Assembly: GCA_964451985.1 (NCBI GenBank)
Contig: CAYVKB010000022.1
Coordinates: 1-33,184 of the forward strand
Source of the DNA: GBS-DC sp964451985
GTDB lineage: Bacteria; Armatimonadota; Fimbriimonadia; Fimbriimonadales; GBS-DC
Reading direction: 5' to 3'
Length of the DNA: 33,184 nt
Part shown: positions 31,630 through 33,184 of the stretch, one piece after another
How the letters are laid out: each line of letters starts with the position of its first letter
Numbering within the stretch: the first letter of the stretch is position 1
Notes under the pieces: model-generated
Databases searched by the model: none
What the model was told of the DNA's origin: nothing
Seen by the model: the letters and a program-made list of their open reading frames with translations, nothing else
Position numbers and translations under genes: made by a program

Positions 31630-32457
31630 ATGCGTAAACGCCGGCTTCGGAACTTGGCGGCGCACGGTGTGATTTTGATGCTGCTTGCGCTGTGGATGCT
31701 GCCCATCCTGTGGATGCTCTCTACCTCGCTCAAGCCCGACGACGAACTGTTCACGGAGAAGATTCGCTGGATTCCGCAGCGCATCGCGTGGGAGAACTAC
31801 CAGAACGCGCTGACTACCTTTCCGTTCTGGCTGTATCTGCGCAACACACTGATTATCGCTGTGCTGATTGCGCTGGGCACAGTGCTGAGCTGCCTGCCGC
31901 CCGCGTATGCGTTCGCGCGGATGCGCTGGCGCGGGCGCAACTTCTGGTTCTGGGCGATGCTCAGCACGCTGATGCTACCTCCACAGGTCACGCTACTGCC
32001 TGTGTTTCTGCTCTTCCGCTGGCTGGGCTGGGTGGACACCTTCCTGCCGCTGATTGTGCCTGCATTTCTGGGCAACGCCTTTCTGATTTTCATGCTGCGC
32101 CAATTTTTCATCACGCTACCGCAAGAACTGATTGACGCCGCGCGGCTGGACGGCTGCAACGAGTGGACGATTCTGTGGCGGTTGGTCGCGCCTATGTCCA
32201 AGCCTGCGGTGGCAACGGTCGCGCTGTTCTCGTTCGTGTGGGCGTGGACGGACTTTATGGGACCGCTCATCTACCTCAACGACTCCAGCAAGTTCACCTT
32301 AGCGGTGGGGCTGCAATATTTTCTGGGACGGCACGGCGAGCAGTGGAACCTGCTGATGGCAGCGGCGACGGTAGTCACTGCACCGCTGGTGGTGCTGTTT
32401 CTGATTACGCAGCGGGCGTATGTGCGCGGGATTACATTGACGGGACTGAAAGGGTAG
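31630..32457 (+). CDS. Carbohydrate ABC transporter permease, MalG type
   Basis: 275 residues with about six membrane segments (13-33, 70-92, 106-129, 137-158, 190-213, 240-262). The MalG-family cytoplasmic EAA loop (about 166-195, IDAARLDGCNEWTILWRLVAPMSKP) binds the ATPase, and the end is the typical GITLTGLKG. It imports sugars, oligosaccharides or glycerol-phosphate derivatives together with a MalF-like partner, a binding protein and an ATPase. None of these is present here, which is unusual because the genes normally sit together. The start has a near-perfect aggaggt 5 nt upstream. Confidence 0.94.
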   Translation: MRKRRLRNLAAHGVILMLLALWMLPILWMLSTSLKPDDELFTEKIRWIPQRIAWENYQNALTTFPFWLYLRNTLIIAVLIALGTVLSCLPPAYAFARMRWRGRNFWFWAMLSTLMLPPQVTLLPVFLLFRWLGWVDTFLPLIVPAFLGNAFLIFMLRQFFITLPQELIDAARLDGCNEWTILWRLVAPMSKPAVATVALFSFVWAWTDFMGPLIYLNDSSKFTLAVGLQYFLGRHGEQWNLLMAAATVVTAPLVVLFLITQRAYVRGITLTGLKG

Positions 32458-32471
32458 AATCTCGCGGGGTT

Positions 32472-33050
32472 ATGATTGCACCGCGGTGGTGGTTCGATCT
32501 GCAACAGTACCGAGAACGCCTGCAGCAGTGTTCCGATGAGGAGCTGCTGGATGTTTACTTTCATATCCATCCGGTGCGGTATCAGTCGCACTATCTGTGT
32601 GTGTTGCGCGAGTTGCGCCGTCGGGGTATTAAGCCACAGATAGCCAATCGCCCGTTTGCGGAGATGCGCTGGGATTTGCCACAGTGGGTGGACGCGCTGG
32701 GCTGGTTGGGGCGGTCGCGTTGGGGTTCGCGCGTGGCGTTTGGGTTGTTGACACTGCTGCTGTCGCTGGTTCTCACAGGGCTGCTGCTTGCGCCGCTGTG
32801 GGTTGCGCTGAAACTGATACGATATCTGGATCCGTTCACGGCGTTTATAATGCTGATGGGCATGGTATGGGCATGGGGCGTGGGCGTGGGCGCGACTTGG
32901 CGTGCAGGCGCACGGGGCGGGTGGTTTCTGGTCGCCCTTATGGGCGGAAGTGTTGTGCTGTGGGGTTTCCTGCACACGCATACGTTCGGGCGGATTATCG
33001 AGGCGTTGCAGCAGCCGTTGCGGGGAGGCTCATTCGGAGCCTACTTATAA
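32472..33050 (+). CDS. Hypothetical membrane protein
   Basis: 192 residues starting 14 bp after the permease stop. The N-terminal 75 residues are soluble and charged (DLQQYRERLQQCSDEELLDVYFHIHP). Three probable membrane helices follow (about 88-114, 121-141, 150-168). No signal peptide, catalytic motif or family recognised. The short spacing suggests cotranscription with the permease. It may be unrelated to transport; the N-terminal part looks like a small helical interaction region. A weak Shine-Dalgarno (gcgggg) makes the start moderately certain. Confidence 0.65.
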   Translation: MIAPRWWFDLQQYRERLQQCSDEELLDVYFHIHPVRYQSHYLCVLRELRRRGIKPQIANRPFAEMRWDLPQWVDALGWLGRSRWGSRVAFGLLTLLLSLVLTGLLLAPLWVALKLIRYLDPFTAFIMLMGMVWAWGVGVGATWRAGARGGWFLVALMGGSVVLWGFLHTHTFGRIIEALQQPLRGGSFGAYL

Positions 33051-33119
33051 TCCCCCGCCAGCAACGATGGGATGCCTACTATAATACACCCTTGCTATAC
33101 CTGTCCAGATTCGGATTTC

Positions 33120-33184
33120 GTAGCGTCGGCGTCCCCGCCGACGAAACCAACCCCAACCGTAGCATCGGCGTCCCCGCCGACGAA
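33120..33184. repeat. Two copies of a 26-bp palindromic repeat
   Basis: The unit gtagc(g/a)tcggcgtccccgccgacgaa occurs at 33120-33145 and 33159-33184, a 39-bp period, differing at one position. Each forms a hairpin with a tccc loop: cgtcggcg (33124-33131) with cgccgacg (33136-33143), and tcggcg (33165-33170) with cgccga (33175-33180). The array reaches the window edge and may continue. Upstream of it, 33051-33119 holds a TATAAT-like motif but no gene. Confidence 0.8.

Noticed and set aside
33120..33184. CRISPR array at the right edge
   Set aside because: The gap between the two copies is 13 bp, too short for a spacer. The unit is a simple palindrome.

Overview
The window looks like chromosomal DNA of a G+C-rich, diderm-type bacterium. 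It carries a lipobox lipoprotein, a complete type IV pilus motor set, signal-peptide exoproteins and a strictly bacterial gene set. The gene mix and the many short palindromic repeats recall Armatimonadota or similar hot-spring phyla. That placement is an impression from protein style, not a computed result. Most of the window is ordinary core genome, densely packed, with frequent 1-4 bp gene overlaps.

Layout, left to right. (1) 1-5167, plus strand: purL, an Ig-like-domain lipoprotein and purC; the two purine genes bracket an unrelated surface protein. (2) 5164-7891, minus strand: the RNA-processing/membrane-insertion operon rpmH-rnpA-yidD-yidC-jag, without dnaA beside it. (3) 7991-10558, plus strand: a secreted thermolysin-like zinc metallopeptidase, then two palindromes at a convergent junction. 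(4) 10674-17474, minus strand: pilB-pilT-pilC-pilD followed closely by an ACT-domain protein and a Gfo/Idh oxidoreductase. (5) 17605-21605, plus strand: a secreted protein with a possible STN-like domain, divergent from pilB, then grpE-glmM and mrp. (6) 21634-23171, minus strand: a metal-ion ABC ATPase and folE2, a pairing typical of zinc-limitation responses. (7) 23319-24386, plus strand: a zinc alcohol dehydrogenase. (8) 24449-27813, minus strand: gcvT, an alpha/beta hydrolase and two small unknown proteins. (9) 27899-27975: tRNA-Pro(CGG), with a solitary Mu gp29-like (DUF935) portal gene ending 4 bp away on the other strand. (10) 29138-33050: a gamma-glutamyltranspeptidase, a YdeI/OmpD-associated-family protein, a lone MalG-type sugar permease and a membrane protein, ending in two copies of a 26-bp palindromic repeat.

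How the genes work together. The pilus block encodes the extension ATPase, retraction ATPase, inner-membrane platform and prepilin peptidase of a type IV pilus. Pilins, PilMNO and the secretin must lie elsewhere. The rpmH-jag block couples ribosome and RNase P components to YidC insertase biogenesis. The folE2-ATPase pair would keep folate synthesis and zinc import going when zinc is scarce.

The most unusual signals are several families of short palindromic elements. They lie between convergent genes, over a stop codon, and apparently inside reading frames: a roughly 34-codon insert in PurL and a 63-residue tail on YidD. Also notable are a YidC whose periplasmic region looks helical and TPR-like, a dyad framing the candidate folE2 -10 box, and the orphan phage portal gene beside the tRNA. 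I found no CRISPR array, transposase, integrase or obvious defence system.
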